Position numbers and translations under genes: made by a program
The notes under the pieces: model-generated
What the model saw: the letters and a program-made list of their open reading frames with translations, nothing else
What the model was told of the DNA's origin: nothing
Databases searched by the model: none
Shown: one piece after another, positions 24,550 to 34,466 of the stretch
Numbering within the stretch: position 1 is the stretch's first letter
Layout: the number at the start of each line of letters is the position of its first letter
Assembly: GCA_030429975.1 (NCBI GenBank)
Contig: JAUIGB010000002.1
Span: 36,493 to 100,492 of the forward strand
DNA length: 64,000 nt
Direction of reading: 5' to 3'
From: a bacterium
GTDB lineage: Bacteria > Patescibacteriota > Saccharimonadia > Saccharimonadales > Saccharimonadaceae

Positions 24550-25127
24550 CAAAGTATGTTATCGTGCGCCAAAGCGTCCGTCAGTTGCGGTAATTCCGTT
24601 CCGTAACTTGACGTGAGGTGTCCGCCATTTTTCACTGTAATCATCTTGCCCCCTAAGGCTCTGCTTGCATCTACCGCGTCATCATAGGAGCAGTACCCAT
24701 CATTGTCACCGTGGACAAAATAAAAGCTATCTGCTTTTTTCTTAATAATCGACAAATCAAACCCCTCTTCGGGAAAAAGCTGAGCAAACTGATCTGTTTC
24801 AAAATCCGAAAGCTTACTCGTAAGGTTTTGGTTCAAAAAAGCACCTACGAGTACAGCAGCTTTGACCTTTGGAAATTCACTTCTGGCGAGCAAATTAAGA
24901 ACTGTTGTGGCCCCGGAAGAATGACCGACAATGACATTGTCATTGAAGCCCCATCCTTTTGTTGTCAGGAAGTCCCAGTATTCAGTCCTGTTGGGGGTAT
25001 GGTTATTGGGAAGTACCGGTGTCCATACCTCATAGCCACTTTGCTCGAACTGTTGCTTCAGCCACGGCCACCAATGATGCGTAGGGTCACCGTCAGTACC
25101 ATGCAAAAATACCGCCCTTTTTGTCAT
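24549..25127 (-). CDS. RBBP9/YdeN-type alpha/beta hydrolase
   Basis: A 192-residue serine hydrolase. It has the nucleophile elbow GHSSGATTVLNLL (Ser in GHSSG), a C-terminal NGGHLTSSYG with the catalytic His, and HGTDGDPTHHWWPWL near the start, as in the RBBP9 family. The substrate is unknown. The ATG at 25127 overlaps the upstream TGA as ATGA. It is in an operon with recA. Confidence 0.9.
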   Translation of the reverse strand: MTKRAVFLHGTDGDPTHHWWPWLKQQFEQSGYEVWTPVLPNNHTPNRTEYWDFLTTKGWGFNDNVIVGHSSGATTVLNLLARSEFPKVKAAVLVGAFLNQNLTSKLSDFETDQFAQLFPEEGFDLSIIKKKADSFYFVHGDNDGYCSYDDAVDASRALGGKMITVKNGGHLTSSYGTELPQLTDALAHDNIL

Positions 25128-25453
25128 TTCCAAACCCTTTCTATATTTTTTTCTTCCTTTTTCATGAATGCATCAAATAAATCAATGCCGGTTAGCGAAG
25201 CTAGTCCTGTAAGCACGATGAAGACGTCCGCTATTTCCTCCGCTAGCTCCGTCTGTTGCATCGTCTCAGTAAACTTCAAGCCCGAAAGCTTACGGATAGC
25301 TTTTGCAACCTCACCGACTTCTTCGGTGAGTAGCAACATTTTCTTCTCTGGGTTTTTCAAGTCGAATCCCCGTTCGACATTCATGCTCCAGACGTAATCC
25401 TGTATCTCCCTGAGTGTGCTCCTATCGTTGATAGCAGGTCGTGTTGATGGCAT
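25124..25453 (-). CDS. MazG-like nucleotide pyrophosphohydrolase
   Basis: A 109-residue all-alpha NTP pyrophosphatase. The metal-binding EEVGEVAKAIRK and ELAEEIADVFIVL helices (ExxE, ExxD) are intact. It probably removes non-canonical nucleotides. Its ATG follows the recA stop TAA with no gap, and GAAGAGG in the recA end serves as Shine-Dalgarno. Confidence 0.9.
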   Translation of the reverse strand: MPSTRPAINDRSTLREIQDYVWSMNVERGFDLKNPEKKMLLLTEEVGEVAKAIRKLSGLKFTETMQQTELAEEIADVFIVLTGLASLTGIDLFDAFMKKEEKNIERVWK

Positions 25454-26488
25454 TTATACCTCTTCTTCGGCTACTTTTGTGCGGACCTTTTTGTCAATTT
25501 CCGTAAGTGTCTTTGAATTTTCTTTCAAATATTCCTTTGTGGCTTCGCGTCCTTGGCCAATTTTCTCGTCGTTATAATCAAACCATGCACCAGATTTACC
25601 AACAATACCATGTTGAACGGCGAGGTCGAGTACGTCACCAGTTTTTGAAATACCCTCGTTGTACATTATGTCGAACTCGGCAACGCGGAATGGTGGCGCT
25701 ATCTTGTTCTTGACGACTTTGACCTTGGTGCGATTACCTATAATTTCCTCTCCGCTCTTGATCTGGCCTATTCGACGAATATCAATGCGGACAGACGCGT
25801 AAAACTTCAGTGCATTACCGCCAGTTGTTGTTTCTGGATTACCAAACATAACGCCAATCTTCATACGTATTTGGTTGATGAAGATAACGGTAGTTTTAGA
25901 CTTATTGATTATACCCGTCAGTTTACGGAGTGCCTGGCTCATTAGTCGAGCCTGAAGTCCCATGTGACTATCACCCATCTCGCCGTCAATCTCAGCCTGC
26001 GGGACAAGCGCGGCGACCGAGTCGACCACAACGAGGTCGACCGCGTTACTACGGACCAATGTCTCTGCAATCTCGAGCGCCTGTTCACCGTTGTCTGGCT
26101 GGCTAACTAGTAGGTTGTCCGTATCAACACCCAACTTTCTCGCATAGGCTGGATCGAGCGCGTGCTCTGCATCGATAAATGCAGCAGTTCCGCCCTTGCG
26201 CTGTACCTCGGCAATAGCATGTAGAGTCAGCGTGGTTTTACCAGAGCTTTCTGGACCATAAATCTCTATTATTCTACCTTTTGGATAGCCCCCTCCCAGC
26301 GCAATATCCAAACTTAATGCACCAGATTGAATTAGCTCAACGTCCGCTTTGTGAGCTTCGCCGAGTTTCATAATAGATCCATCACCAAACTGGCTGGTAA
26401 TTTGCTCCATTGCTAGCCCTAGAGCCTTTAGTTTTCCGTCTTTTGCCGATGTATCAGACACGGCCGATTTGTCCACTTTTTTAGCCAC
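25454..26488 (-). CDS. recA: Recombinase RecA
   Basis: A DNA strand exchange protein and SOS coprotease. 344 residues, with Walker [25 protein letters not shown], the L2-region [19 protein letters not shown] and a full C-terminal domain. The start is GTG (26486-26488) with GGAGG 9-10 bases before it. It is the first gene of recA-mazG-hydrolase-recX. Confidence 0.98.
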   Translation of the reverse strand: MAKKVDKSAVSDTSAKDGKLKALGLAMEQITSQFGDGSIMKLGEAHKADVELIQSGALSLDIALGGGYPKGRIIEIYGPESSGKTTLTLHAIAEVQRKGGTAAFIDAEHALDPAYARKLGVDTDNLLVSQPDNGEQALEIAETLVRSNAVDLVVVDSVAALVPQAEIDGEMGDSHMGLQARLMSQALRKLTGIINKSKTTVIFINQIRMKIGVMFGNPETTTGGNALKFYASVRIDIRRIGQIKSGEEIIGNRTKVKVVKNKIAPPFRVAEFDIMYNEGISKTGDVLDLAVQHGIVGKSGAWFDYNDEKIGQGREATKEYLKENSKTLTEIDKKVRTKVAEEEV

Positions 26489-26556
26489 GGTGGTGGTCCC
26501 TCCTATTAGTAATTGTTTCTATTATACAGCACGCTATGTTTGATATAATAGAGCTA

Positions 26557-27060
26557 ATGCAATCAAAAAATACTTCTCGCCAACACGGCTTTACGGTTAT
26601 TGAACTGATGATTGTTGGGGTTGTTCTAGTAGTATCAGGATTTTTGGTGTTCATACAGATGAATGACCTAGAGATTCGCAACCATGACGTGCAGAGAAAA
26701 ACAGCAATAAACGCCATGCACTATGCATTAGAAGAAGTGTATTACAAACAACATAAATCGTACCCTGAGCACTTGTCTACATCCGTCCTGCCATCGGTAG
26801 ATCCAGATCTATTTACCGATCCAGATGGTTTTACGTTGGGTGAAGAAATTTTAACTGAAGCCGAGTTGAACACTATCGTCGAACAAGGTAACGCATCAGA
26901 GACCACAGAAAAGCGACTTAGTTCACTGGGTGCTGGGAAAAGCCCAAACTACTACTACGAACCTACCGATTGTAATGAAAAGGGTAATTGCAAAAGTTAC
27001 ACACTCTATGCAGACCTTGCAAAGGAAGGACGCTATAAAAAGGAGAGTCTTCACGACTAG
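26557..27060 (+). CDS. Type IV prepilin-like protein
   Basis: A 167-residue protein with a basic leader cut by prepilin peptidase before FTVIELMIVG; Glu at position +5 of the mature form is present. The hydrophobic alpha-1 helix follows, then an outer domain with one Cys pair near the end (TDCNEKGNCKSY). The ATG at 26557 was chosen because TATAAT (26544-26549) lies 7 bases before it. Confidence 0.9.
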   Translation: MQSKNTSRQHGFTVIELMIVGVVLVVSGFLVFIQMNDLEIRNHDVQRKTAINAMHYALEEVYYKQHKSYPEHLSTSVLPSVDPDLFTDPDGFTLGEEILTEAELNTIVEQGNASETTEKRLSSLGAGKSPNYYYEPTDCNEKGNCKSYTLYADLAKEGRYKKESLHD

Positions 27061-27812
27061 TCTCCGGCTATAGGTCGACCGTTCTTGAACGCTTCTATTG
27101 CGTTATGCAGTCGTGCGGCTTCCTTTTTTGGGTTTTCCACGTATCGAAATCTGTAGGTAGTCTCTTCGCCCTCTGTAGTTAAGCGAATAGATCCGTAATT
27201 AAGCAAAGTCTGTATGATGCCCGATTTCGTGTAGCTCGCATCCTCGATATTCGCCAGACTGATAGTCTGCTCATGGTGCGCAAAAAGTGAGTGTTGCGTT
27301 TCCTGAATCACGCTTTCATTGGTCAATACGAATCTATTCTTGTTATACACATACGACACTACGTACGCACCTATTGAAATTAACGTGGCCAGAGAGAATG
27401 CCGGCACCAAGAATGATATAAATGGCGGCCTTCCCGTAGGCACTAATGAAGGATAGCTAGCCAACCCTGCAACTATCAAAAGAACCAAAAACGCTGCGAA
27501 CCCTATTGGAACGTATAGGCCCACTGGATGACGCTTGATAACTTTTATGACGTATTCACCTTCTGTCAGATTCAATTTTGGATACTTCAATACCGAATCT
27601 TTGTGACGGCGTACTACAGATTCACTTAATTGTGGCTTCATGGGTTCTGCTGCGCGAGCGATGTGAACAGCATGTTTTAACGCAACCTCATGATGTGTAT
27701 CGTGGCGTGCTGGCTGATTTTGATGCTGAGCCGGTGGATGTGCATATAATGGTCGGCCGTTCGTGTCGTACGCTACTGGTTGACTGTAATCTATTTTTTT
27801 GTCACCATTCAT
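27057..27812 (-). CDS. Bacterial PH-domain membrane protein
   Basis: A 251-residue protein with a polar, His/Gln-rich N-terminal third, two membrane helices at about 110-135 and 145-170, then a bPH2 domain (YNKNRFVLTNESVIQETQ, LANIEDASYTKSGI). Such YdbS-like proteins are membrane bound and of unknown role. TATAAT on the minus strand lies 6 bases before the ATG (leaderless). It shares CTAG with the stop of the convergent pilin. Confidence 0.85.
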   Translation of the reverse strand: MNGDKKIDYSQPVAYDTNGRPLYAHPPAQHQNQPARHDTHHEVALKHAVHIARAAEPMKPQLSESVVRRHKDSVLKYPKLNLTEGEYVIKVIKRHPVGLYVPIGFAAFLVLLIVAGLASYPSLVPTGRPPFISFLVPAFSLATLISIGAYVVSYVYNKNRFVLTNESVIQETQHSLFAHHEQTISLANIEDASYTKSGIIQTLLNYGSIRLTTEGEETTYRFRYVENPKKEAARLHNAIEAFKNGRPIAGD

Positions 27813-27819
27813 ACGACAA

Positions 27820-28839
27820 TTATACCAACTCTTGTTGCTTATCTCTGCCGAGATGCTTAGCGCCCCTGACAGTCACCTGTCTGCCTCTCGGTGTTCGTTC
27901 AATTAGACCGATTTGAAGTAAATATGGTTCCTGGAAATCTTCAATGGTTGAGACCTCGTCACCCGTTAGAGCTGACACGGTACTCAAACCAACTGGACGA
28001 TGGCCGTAATGATCCAAGATACTACTCAATAATCTGCGATCTGCGGGGTCCAAACCTAAATCATCCACCTCCAGCAGTTTTAGAGCATCTACTGTAATTG
28101 CAGTATCAATAATTCCGTCACCGTTCACATCCGCGTAGTCCCTGACTCTCTTTAATAGTCTATTCGCAATCCTAGGGGTCAGGCGAGAACGCCCAGCCAA
28201 CATACTGGCTGCACTTGAATCAATCTTGCTTTCTAATAACTTTGCGGCGCGAATAATTATTCTTTGTATTTCATTTTCTGAATAAAATTCTAACCTATGC
28301 GTAATCCCAAACCGATCCCGGAGTGGAGCCGCCAAGGATCCCGCGCGTGTTGTTGCGCCAATTACCGTAAATTTTGGTAGATCCAAGCGAACACTTCTGG
28401 CGGCGGGACCTTTGCCTATCACGATATCTAGCTTGAAGTCCTCCATTGCACTATATAAAACTTCCTCGACTGAACGGTGTAGTCGATGTATTTCATCAAT
28501 AAACAGTACATCACCATCTTCTAAATTAGTCAGGATGCTAGCGAGGTCGCCAGCTCTTTCAATAGCGGGACCAGACGTAACACGGATATTAGTCCCCATT
28601 TCATTTGCGATTACCGTTGCCATTGTCGTCTTACCCAAGCCTGGAGGTCCATATAGCAGAACATGATCAATGGGCTCACCGCGCTTTTTTGCCGCGGCTA
28701 TTGCAAGCTGTAAGTTTTTCTTTAAACGCTCCTGACCAATATACTCAGAAAACCTTTGAGGACGAAGTGTTACTTCAATCTGTTGTTCGTCAGCGTCGTC
28801 GTCATGGGCCGACGTATCTACTATTCTCTCTATCGCCAT
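27820..28839 (-). CDS. ruvB: Holliday junction branch migration ATPase RuvB
   Basis: 339 residues. Walker [12 protein letters not shown], Walker [10 protein letters not shown], sensor GATTRAG and a winged-helix C-terminus (RTPRGRQVT). It pumps DNA through RuvA at Holliday junctions. TATAAT on the minus strand (28847-28852) lies 7 bases before the start, so it has its own promoter just after ruvA. Confidence 0.98.
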   Translation of the reverse strand: MAIERIVDTSAHDDDADEQQIEVTLRPQRFSEYIGQERLKKNLQLAIAAAKKRGEPIDHVLLYGPPGLGKTTMATVIANEMGTNIRVTSGPAIERAGDLASILTNLEDGDVLFIDEIHRLHRSVEEVLYSAMEDFKLDIVIGKGPAARSVRLDLPKFTVIGATTRAGSLAAPLRDRFGITHRLEFYSENEIQRIIIRAAKLLESKIDSSAASMLAGRSRLTPRIANRLLKRVRDYADVNGDGIIDTAITVDALKLLEVDDLGLDPADRRLLSSILDHYGHRPVGLSTVSALTGDEVSTIEDFQEPYLLQIGLIERTPRGRQVTVRGAKHLGRDKQQELV

Positions 28840-28858
28840 TTGTTACATTATATCGCAG

Positions 28859-29437
28859 TTACGATTTGAGTGCTTGCGTGACACGATCAGCAGTCGATAA
28901 GTCGGTCGGAACACCTTCAAGTGCCTTGGTTGCATCCGCAAGATTATAACCTAGTGCCATCAGCGCCTCTAGCGCTTCGTCACTATGATTAATCGGTAAT
29001 GATTCACCGGTCAGATTACTATTGTCATATCGCAGCGGCAAACCAACTTTATCCCTTAAATCCACGACTACTCTTTCCGCTATTCTTTTTCCTACGCCAC
29101 CGCCTCTCGCAACAAAAACCGAATCGCCACTGGCAATTGCGTTACGAACAGCCTCGCTCTCATCTATAGACATTATCGAAATAGCTGCCTTCGGGCCAAC
29201 TCCCTGTACTGTTATCAATAATTCAAATAGTTTTTTGGCAGCTAATGTAGAGAAGCCAAAGAGCTCTTGTGATTGTTCGCGTACGTGATGATAGGTATAG
29301 AGTTTTATTTCCTCACCTAGCATAGCCTTTTCGTATTCACCAAAGGGAACAGCAACTTCATACCCCACGCCACTTACGTCTACAATCAACGATCCATTAA
29401 ATTTTTCTGCCACTACTCCAGATACATGCGCAATCAT
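28859..29437 (-). CDS. ruvA: Holliday junction DNA helicase subunit RuvA
   Basis: 192 residues. An N-terminal OB fold (MIAHVSGVVAEK), two helix-hairpin-helix motifs (VQGVGPKAAISIMS, RGGGVGKRIAERVVVDL) and a C-terminal domain III that contacts RuvB (ALEALMALGYNLADATKALE). Start chosen with AGGAG before the ATG. Confidence 0.97.
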   Translation of the reverse strand: MIAHVSGVVAEKFNGSLIVDVSGVGYEVAVPFGEYEKAMLGEEIKLYTYHHVREQSQELFGFSTLAAKKLFELLITVQGVGPKAAISIMSIDESEAVRNAIASGDSVFVARGGGVGKRIAERVVVDLRDKVGLPLRYDNSNLTGESLPINHSDEALEALMALGYNLADATKALEGVPTDLSTADRVTQALKS

Positions 29438-29452
29438 GCGTTTCTCCTATCT

Positions 29453-31840
29453 TTAATTAATTGTATATATTAGCTCGTTAGATGTCGTCTCTTCGTATTC
29501 ATCAGTGTTCGGCGTGAAGATTGCAACTATAGTATGATCTCCAGCGTCGCTAAATTGTGTTATTAATGAAGCCGAACCATTAATTACAATACTACTCCCT
29601 ATTTCACCTCCGTCATCATAAAATGTCACGGTACCCGTGGCTTGAGAATCTGACGGCGTTGCCGCCAAGGTGACATTTGACCCGGCACTAGCACCACCCG
29701 TGGGATTAGCGGATAATTCTAGCGTTATTGTTTCCACTGGTTTATCGGACGGTTTTGGAGACGGCGAAGAGGAAGGCTTGCTTACGGTACAACTAATTCC
29801 GGGCAACGCATTAGATAAGAAATATTCACTGTAGGTCTTTCCGGAAACAGCCTGGTTCGCCAAACCGTGATTACTTAAGCATACATTCCTTTTGACGATG
29901 CCTGGGACTTCGGAAAACTTAGAGTCTATCCCCGCCATGATTTTACCCATTGCGCGCGTGAATATCGGTCCAGCCATTATTGATCCGCCATTTCGCATTG
30001 GCGTATTATCGTTATTTCCTACCCATACGCCAACCGCCATTTCAGTCGTATATCCCATTGTCCACGCGTCTCGAGAATCGTTCGTTGTTCCAGTCTTTAC
30101 GGCAACTTTTTTAACGCTTCCATTTTTTGCATCATACACATTGAGACTACTACCAAAAACAGGCGCGCGGGCGGCGTTATCTGATAATATATCAGAGATC
30201 AGAAATGATCCTTGTGGACTCATGACCTCGTCAGAATCGCTTTCCTCAGCTGTAAAAACTCTCTCGTTATATTTACTTTCAATAATTTTTATTATTGATG
30301 TTTCATGCTGTTGACCTTCATTTGCAAACGCCGCGTAGGCATTGGTCAGATCTAGAAGGGATATTTCCGCGGCACCCAGGGCCAACGATAATCCATAATC
30401 CTGCCTGTCATTGATGGTATCCAAGCCCATGCGCTGAGCGGTTTGAATCGCCTCGGGTACGCCTATTCGATTCATAACGTGAACAGCCGGTATGTTCAGC
30501 GACCAGTTTAAAGCATTGCGTACCGTTACTTTACCGCGAAACTTTCTGTCGGCATTCTGGGGAACATAGCCTCCACCAAAGTCGGTTAATTTATCTTCTA
30601 ACACCGTAGCCGGGGTAATCAATCCATTCGCCAGTGCCTGCGCATAGTATATTGGCTTAAAGCTAGAACCGGGCTGACGATTAGCTAGAGCCACGTTTAC
30701 CTTGCCAAACTTATCATTATTCCAGTCGTAGCTTCCCACCAAGCCTCGCACCTCACCTGTCTCTGGATCGATCGCGACAGATGCGGAATTTGACCCACCG
30801 TTCGCGCGGATTGTTGGCATATTCGCCTCGGTAGCTTCTTGGAGGGCCTTCTGTACGCCAGCGTCAAGTGTTGTGGTAACACGATATCCACTACGAGTCA
30901 CGGTCTCTTCGCCATACTTGTCATAGAGTTCGGCTATTACCATTTCTGCGAAATGTGGTGCGATACTATCGTTTATAGGCGAGGCGGCTTTTTGATATTT
31001 CAGCTTTTGTTCGAGAGCAGAGTCCTTTTGTTTTTGATTGATGTATCCGTTCTCAACCATTCTAGAAAGAACTGTCGTTTGTCGCTCTTTCGCGTACTCG
31101 GGATTACCACTAATCGGTGAGTACACGCTTGGTGCCGGTAATAAACCAATCAGCATCGCCGACTGCGCCAGGTTTAATTTGTCTGGCGTTTTATTGAAAT
31201 AGACCTTTGCCGCCTGCTCTATACCAAAGGCATTTTCGCCAAAGTAAACAGAGTTCAGGTACATTTCTAATATTTGATCCTTGGTATAGGTATTCTCTAT
31301 GGCTAGCGCAATGGATAATGTTTGATACTGTCGGAGAAAACTTCTTTCACTAGATAATACAGTAATCTTTGCCAATTGTTGCGTGATGGTAGAACCGCCA
31401 AAGCTACCGCCGGCATTTAGGACATATCCATATATGGCTCTCATGGTCGATAGTATTGAGAATCCAGTATGGTCATAGAAGTCCTTGTCTTCTGCGGCCA
31501 CAAGCGCATTCTTTACATTGTCGGAAATCTTATCCAGCGGCAATAATTCTCGATGCTCGGCCCTGCCTGTACTATATATCTCTGTTTCTCCATCAGACGC
31601 ATACAGTACAATACCCGTGTTATTACGGTTCATGAGTCTATCTATATCGGCAATATCACGCGCAAAGTAAAAGTATGTGAGTATCGGTATCAGTATCAAT
31701 GCCGCGAGGATTGGTAGAAATATTACTAGGAATCGCTTTTTCCAACTAAGCTTTTTCCACCAGCGAAATCGGCTACGTGCACGTCTTTTAGCCCGCTGTA
31801 CGGGAGTGACACGCCGAGTATATTTTCCCTGACGTTTCAT
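29453..31840 (-). CDS. Class A penicillin-binding protein (PBP1A-like)
   Basis: A bifunctional peptidoglycan synthase. About 795 residues: a very basic N-terminus, one membrane helix (about 36-60), a glycosyltransferase domain (AAEDKDFYDHTGF with the catalytic Glu; GGSTITQQLAK), a transpeptidase domain with SxxK in GSSFKPIYY, SLN and KTGT (VKTGTTNDSRDAW), a Ser/Pro linker with one Cys pair, and a C-terminal Ig-like domain of about 90 residues. The second ATG (31840) was chosen, 7 bases after TATAAT (minus, 31848-31853). Confidence 0.95.
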   Translation of the reverse strand: MKRQGKYTRRVTPVQRAKRRARSRFRWWKKLSWKKRFLVIFLPILAALILIPILTYFYFARDIADIDRLMNRNNTGIVLYASDGETEIYSTGRAEHRELLPLDKISDNVKNALVAAEDKDFYDHTGFSILSTMRAIYGYVLNAGGSFGGSTITQQLAKITVLSSERSFLRQYQTLSIALAIENTYTKDQILEMYLNSVYFGENAFGIEQAAKVYFNKTPDKLNLAQSAMLIGLLPAPSVYSPISGNPEYAKERQTTVLSRMVENGYINQKQKDSALEQKLKYQKAASPINDSIAPHFAEMVIAELYDKYGEETVTRSGYRVTTTLDAGVQKALQEATEANMPTIRANGGSNSASVAIDPETGEVRGLVGSYDWNNDKFGKVNVALANRQPGSSFKPIYYAQALANGLITPATVLEDKLTDFGGGYVPQNADRKFRGKVTVRNALNWSLNIPAVHVMNRIGVPEAIQTAQRMGLDTINDRQDYGLSLALGAAEISLLDLTNAYAAFANEGQQHETSIIKIIESKYNERVFTAEESDSDEVMSPQGSFLISDILSDNAARAPVFGSSLNVYDAKNGSVKKVAVKTGTTNDSRDAWTMGYTTEMAVGVWVGNNDNTPMRNGGSIMAGPIFTRAMGKIMAGIDSKFSEVPGIVKRNVCLSNHGLANQAVSGKTYSEYFLSNALPGISCTVSKPSSSPSPKPSDKPVETITLELSANPTGGASAGSNVTLAATPSDSQATGTVTFYDDGGEIGSSIVINGSASLITQFSDAGDHTIVAIFTPNTDEYEETTSNELIYTIN

Positions 31841-31876
31841 CATACCTATTATAACAAATATATGGGGTAAATAGCA

Positions 31877-32347
31877 CTAGCGTGACATCATAGCGTGCGT
31901 TATGGCAGCGGCAAGGGCGTCCGCGCAGTCATCTGGTTTCGGAACTTCCGTTAGACCAAGTTGTAATCGAACCATTTCCTGAACCTGTTTTTTGTCTGCC
32001 CTACCGTACCCTGTAAGTGTTTGCTTGATCTCGTTTGGTGTATATTCAGCTATGGACAGTTTGGCTTTTCGGCCCGTTAGTATCGATACCCCCCTAGCTT
32101 GCGCTACACTGATCGCTGTTGTTATGTTGCGTGTAAAAAACAACTTTTCTACGGACATAACGTCAGGTTTTGTCTCTTTTATAATCTCGGTCAGGCCGTC
32201 AAATATTTCTTCTAATCGTACGTCATTTGGCGTATGTGGTGGTGTTTTTATAACACCCGCCGTGACCATTTTTGCTTTGTTTTTCGCAAAATCAATCACA
32301 CCAAAACCGAGTATTCCAGTTCCCGGATCAATTCCAATTACTCTCAT
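31877..32347 (-). CDS. ruvC: Holliday junction resolvase RuvC
   Basis: 157 residues. The catalytic Asp lies in RVIGIDPGTG, Glu in MSVEKLFF, and the acidic pair near DDCADALAAA. The start MRVIGIDPGTG fits other RuvC proteins and lies 7 bases after a TATACT box. The longer frame to 32401 would read through that promoter and is rejected. Confidence 0.97.
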   Translation of the reverse strand: MRVIGIDPGTGILGFGVIDFAKNKAKMVTAGVIKTPPHTPNDVRLEEIFDGLTEIIKETKPDVMSVEKLFFTRNITTAISVAQARGVSILTGRKAKLSIAEYTPNEIKQTLTGYGRADKKQVQEMVRLQLGLTEVPKPDDCADALAAAITHAMMSR

Positions 32348-32388
32348 GCTCATTAGTATATCGCACAAACATTGATACAATACAGGAT

Positions 32389-32985
32389 ATGATAAAAGCA
32401 TTTTTGTTTGACTACGGCGGAGTAATAACTGACGGCGGACGCACTGGACTATCGGATAAAGTGGCGAATCAACTTAATATCAGCAAAGATACGGCATGCA
32501 AACTATTTAGCCCCGTATGGGACCTGTTTATTCGAGGTAAGATTACGGAGGATGAATTATGAGATGTTTTAGAAAAAGAATCGGGTAAAAAAATTAATAA
32601 TAACAATAGGAATATTTGGAATAGTTGGGAAACAATGATGCCAATTCCAGAAATGGAAACATTGATTAATGAACTTAGGTCCAAAAATTACAAAGTTGGT
32701 CTACTGTCAAACGTCATTCCCAACACAGCGAAGGATATACGAGAACATGGCGGATACCGATCCTTCGATTTCACAGTTTTATCGTATGAACTAGGTATTG
32801 CAAAACCAGAATTAGATATTTATGAGTTTGCCATGAAGCAATTGACGGACACAAAGCCAAGTGAAGTTGTATTTATTGATGACCAGGAGCGATGTCTGAT
32901 ACCAGCACGCGAAATGGGTATACGGACAATTCTAGCAATGAACACGAAGCAGATAATCACGGATGTCAGGGATATTATCAGCTAG
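32389..32985 (+). pseudogene. HAD-family hydrolase interrupted by an in-frame TGA
   Basis: From the ATG at 32389 the frame encodes a HAD hydrolase start (AFLFDYGGVITDGG, nucleophile Asp in FDYGG), then reaches TGA at 32560-32562. The same frame continues without other stops to 32985 with the remaining motifs: LLSNV (motif II), GIAKPELDIYEFAM (motif III Lys) and VVFIDDQERCL (motif IV). Family members often have Trp at this position (EDELW-like), so TGG to TGA is the simplest origin. Either a recent nonsense mutation, a readthrough gene or a sequencing error. TACAAT lies 7 bases before the start. Confidence 0.85.
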
Positions 32986-34466
32986 TAACCGCTGAAGTGA
33001 TCGGTGTGTACTTCGTTTTTACCAACAGAACGAACAGCGCGCTTGACCGACGTAACCATTGCGGGAGGTCCTGATATATATACATGTTGTTCAGGTTTTA
33101 GATATTTTTCAATTAATTCTTCGTCTATTGAACCTACTTCTCGCTTCCAGTTAACGGGCATTTTTGATTCATCAGGAGTTACGATCACTACCTTAACGTC
33201 ATATCTAGACAGTTCCTTGGCAAAAGCTATGTCCCCTACCGTGCGCACTGAATAAAGTATGGTGATGTCGCGTTCCGTGGAATTCATGGCAAAAGACACA
33301 AAAGGAGTAATTCCTATTCCGCCAGCAATACACAATAGTGGGATAGAGTTATCCTTTGGCATTATGAAATCCCCAGAAACACGCAACCCCCAGATGGTCT
33401 GACCAGCATCCATATCCATTAATGAATCCTTAAACGTGCTATGTCGTTTCGGCAATCTAGTAGCTATACTCAACTGATCATCGCCCGGCTGACCTACTAT
33501 CGTGAACACTCTACGTGAACCACGAAAATCAGCGCCTGAATGGGGCAATGATAGTTCTATATATTGACCTGGGTAATAGGCAAACTTAGGTACGTCAAAA
33601 GTAAATTCGTATGCATCATTACTCTCTTTCTTTTTCGATACGAAGCGCATTTTTACCGCCCTCCTAGTGCCAACATATAGTGCCAACACATTGCCTACAA
33701 CTAGTGCTACTGCTGGCGTGGTGCTGAAGCCTCCGTAGTGTATTGGTAGAGCAACTATCACGGCTACGACCGCGGCTAGTACCCATTGTTGCACCTTGGT
33801 TGGAGGCAGCGTTAGTGGTTCACATAACATGATTCCAGCGATAAACACCAACGGCCATGAAGTAATTGCTAGCCACAAAAATTGAGCAGAGAAATCACCT
33901 GATAATATAATCTTGGTTGCAATTATAGATATGGCGGTCGCCAGAAAAATCAGCGCCATCGATATTTTCTGTGTTTTATATAGTACCAAAAACGCGACGA
34001 CTGCCGTTATCGGTAATAGAGCCGGAGAAGCAACCCACCATCCAGCATAGGCAAAGCCGGTAATGCTAGCTATAACAACCGCAATCGCAGCTGGATTGAA
34101 TACATGCTTTCCACGAACGTTGATGATGTATTTTGAAGCCATGGCGATTACTGCCACTATGGCAAGTTTTAGCCCATCAATAATTGTTTCCGGTGGCGCG
34201 AATAACAGTACTAATATTAAAGCCGTTATCAGGGCCGAATCCATATGGGGACGAACGTCGAACAAATATCCAAAAAGCTTGTTGCTAGCAACTGACGCGA
34301 GAGTGACCGCTATAACTCCCGCGATAAAGTTTACCGGAGAATAAGGTAGATAACCCACCAACATCAGCACTAGTGCCGTTAACGATATAGCGAGTAGCCC
34401 TATAACTACTAGCTTGTACATAGTAACGTACCCTAATAGCGAGTCTAGTCTCTGCTGAAAACTCAT
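32982..34466 (-). CDS. RnfD/NqrB-like membrane domain fused to a ferredoxin reductase (FNR) domain
   Basis: A 494-residue protein. Residues about 15-255 hold eight to ten membrane helices resembling the RnfD/NqrB family. From about 265 an FNR module follows: a FAD-binding beta barrel (PGQYIELSL, RRVFTIVG) and an NAD(P)H-binding domain (CIAGGIGITPFVSFA). It would move electrons from cytoplasmic NAD(P)H across the membrane. It overlaps apbE by 4 bases (ATGA) and lies downstream of an FMN-binding protein, so it probably feeds an outer flavin carrier (inference). Confidence 0.88.
   Translation of the reverse strand: MSFQQRLDSLLGYVTMYKLVVIGLLAISLTALVLMLVGYLPYSPVNFIAGVIAVTLASVASNKLFGYLFDVRPHMDSALITALILVLLFAPPETIIDGLKLAIVAVIAMASKYIINVRGKHVFNPAAIAVVIASITGFAYAGWWVASPALLPITAVVAFLVLYKTQKISMALIFLATAISIIATKIILSGDFSAQFLWLAITSWPLVFIAGIMLCEPLTLPPTKVQQWVLAAVVAVIVALPIHYGGFSTTPAVALVVGNVLALYVGTRRAVKMRFVSKKKESNDAYEFTFDVPKFAYYPGQYIELSLPHSGADFRGSRRVFTIVGQPGDDQLSIATRLPKRHSTFKDSLMDMDAGQTIWGLRVSGDFIMPKDNSIPLLCIAGGIGITPFVSFAMNSTERDITILYSVRTVGDIAFAKELSRYDVKVVIVTPDESKMPVNWKREVGSIDEELIEKYLKPEQHVYISGPPAMVTSVKRAVRSVGKNEVHTDHFSGY

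Noticed and set aside
32389..32985. Genome-wide reassignment of UGA (to Trp or Gly) suggested by the internal TGA
   Set aside because: TGA ends murT, pilM, pilO, apbE, the MmpS-like gene and others, several in ATGA overlaps with the next gene, and no other clear in-frame TGA was found in conserved proteins.
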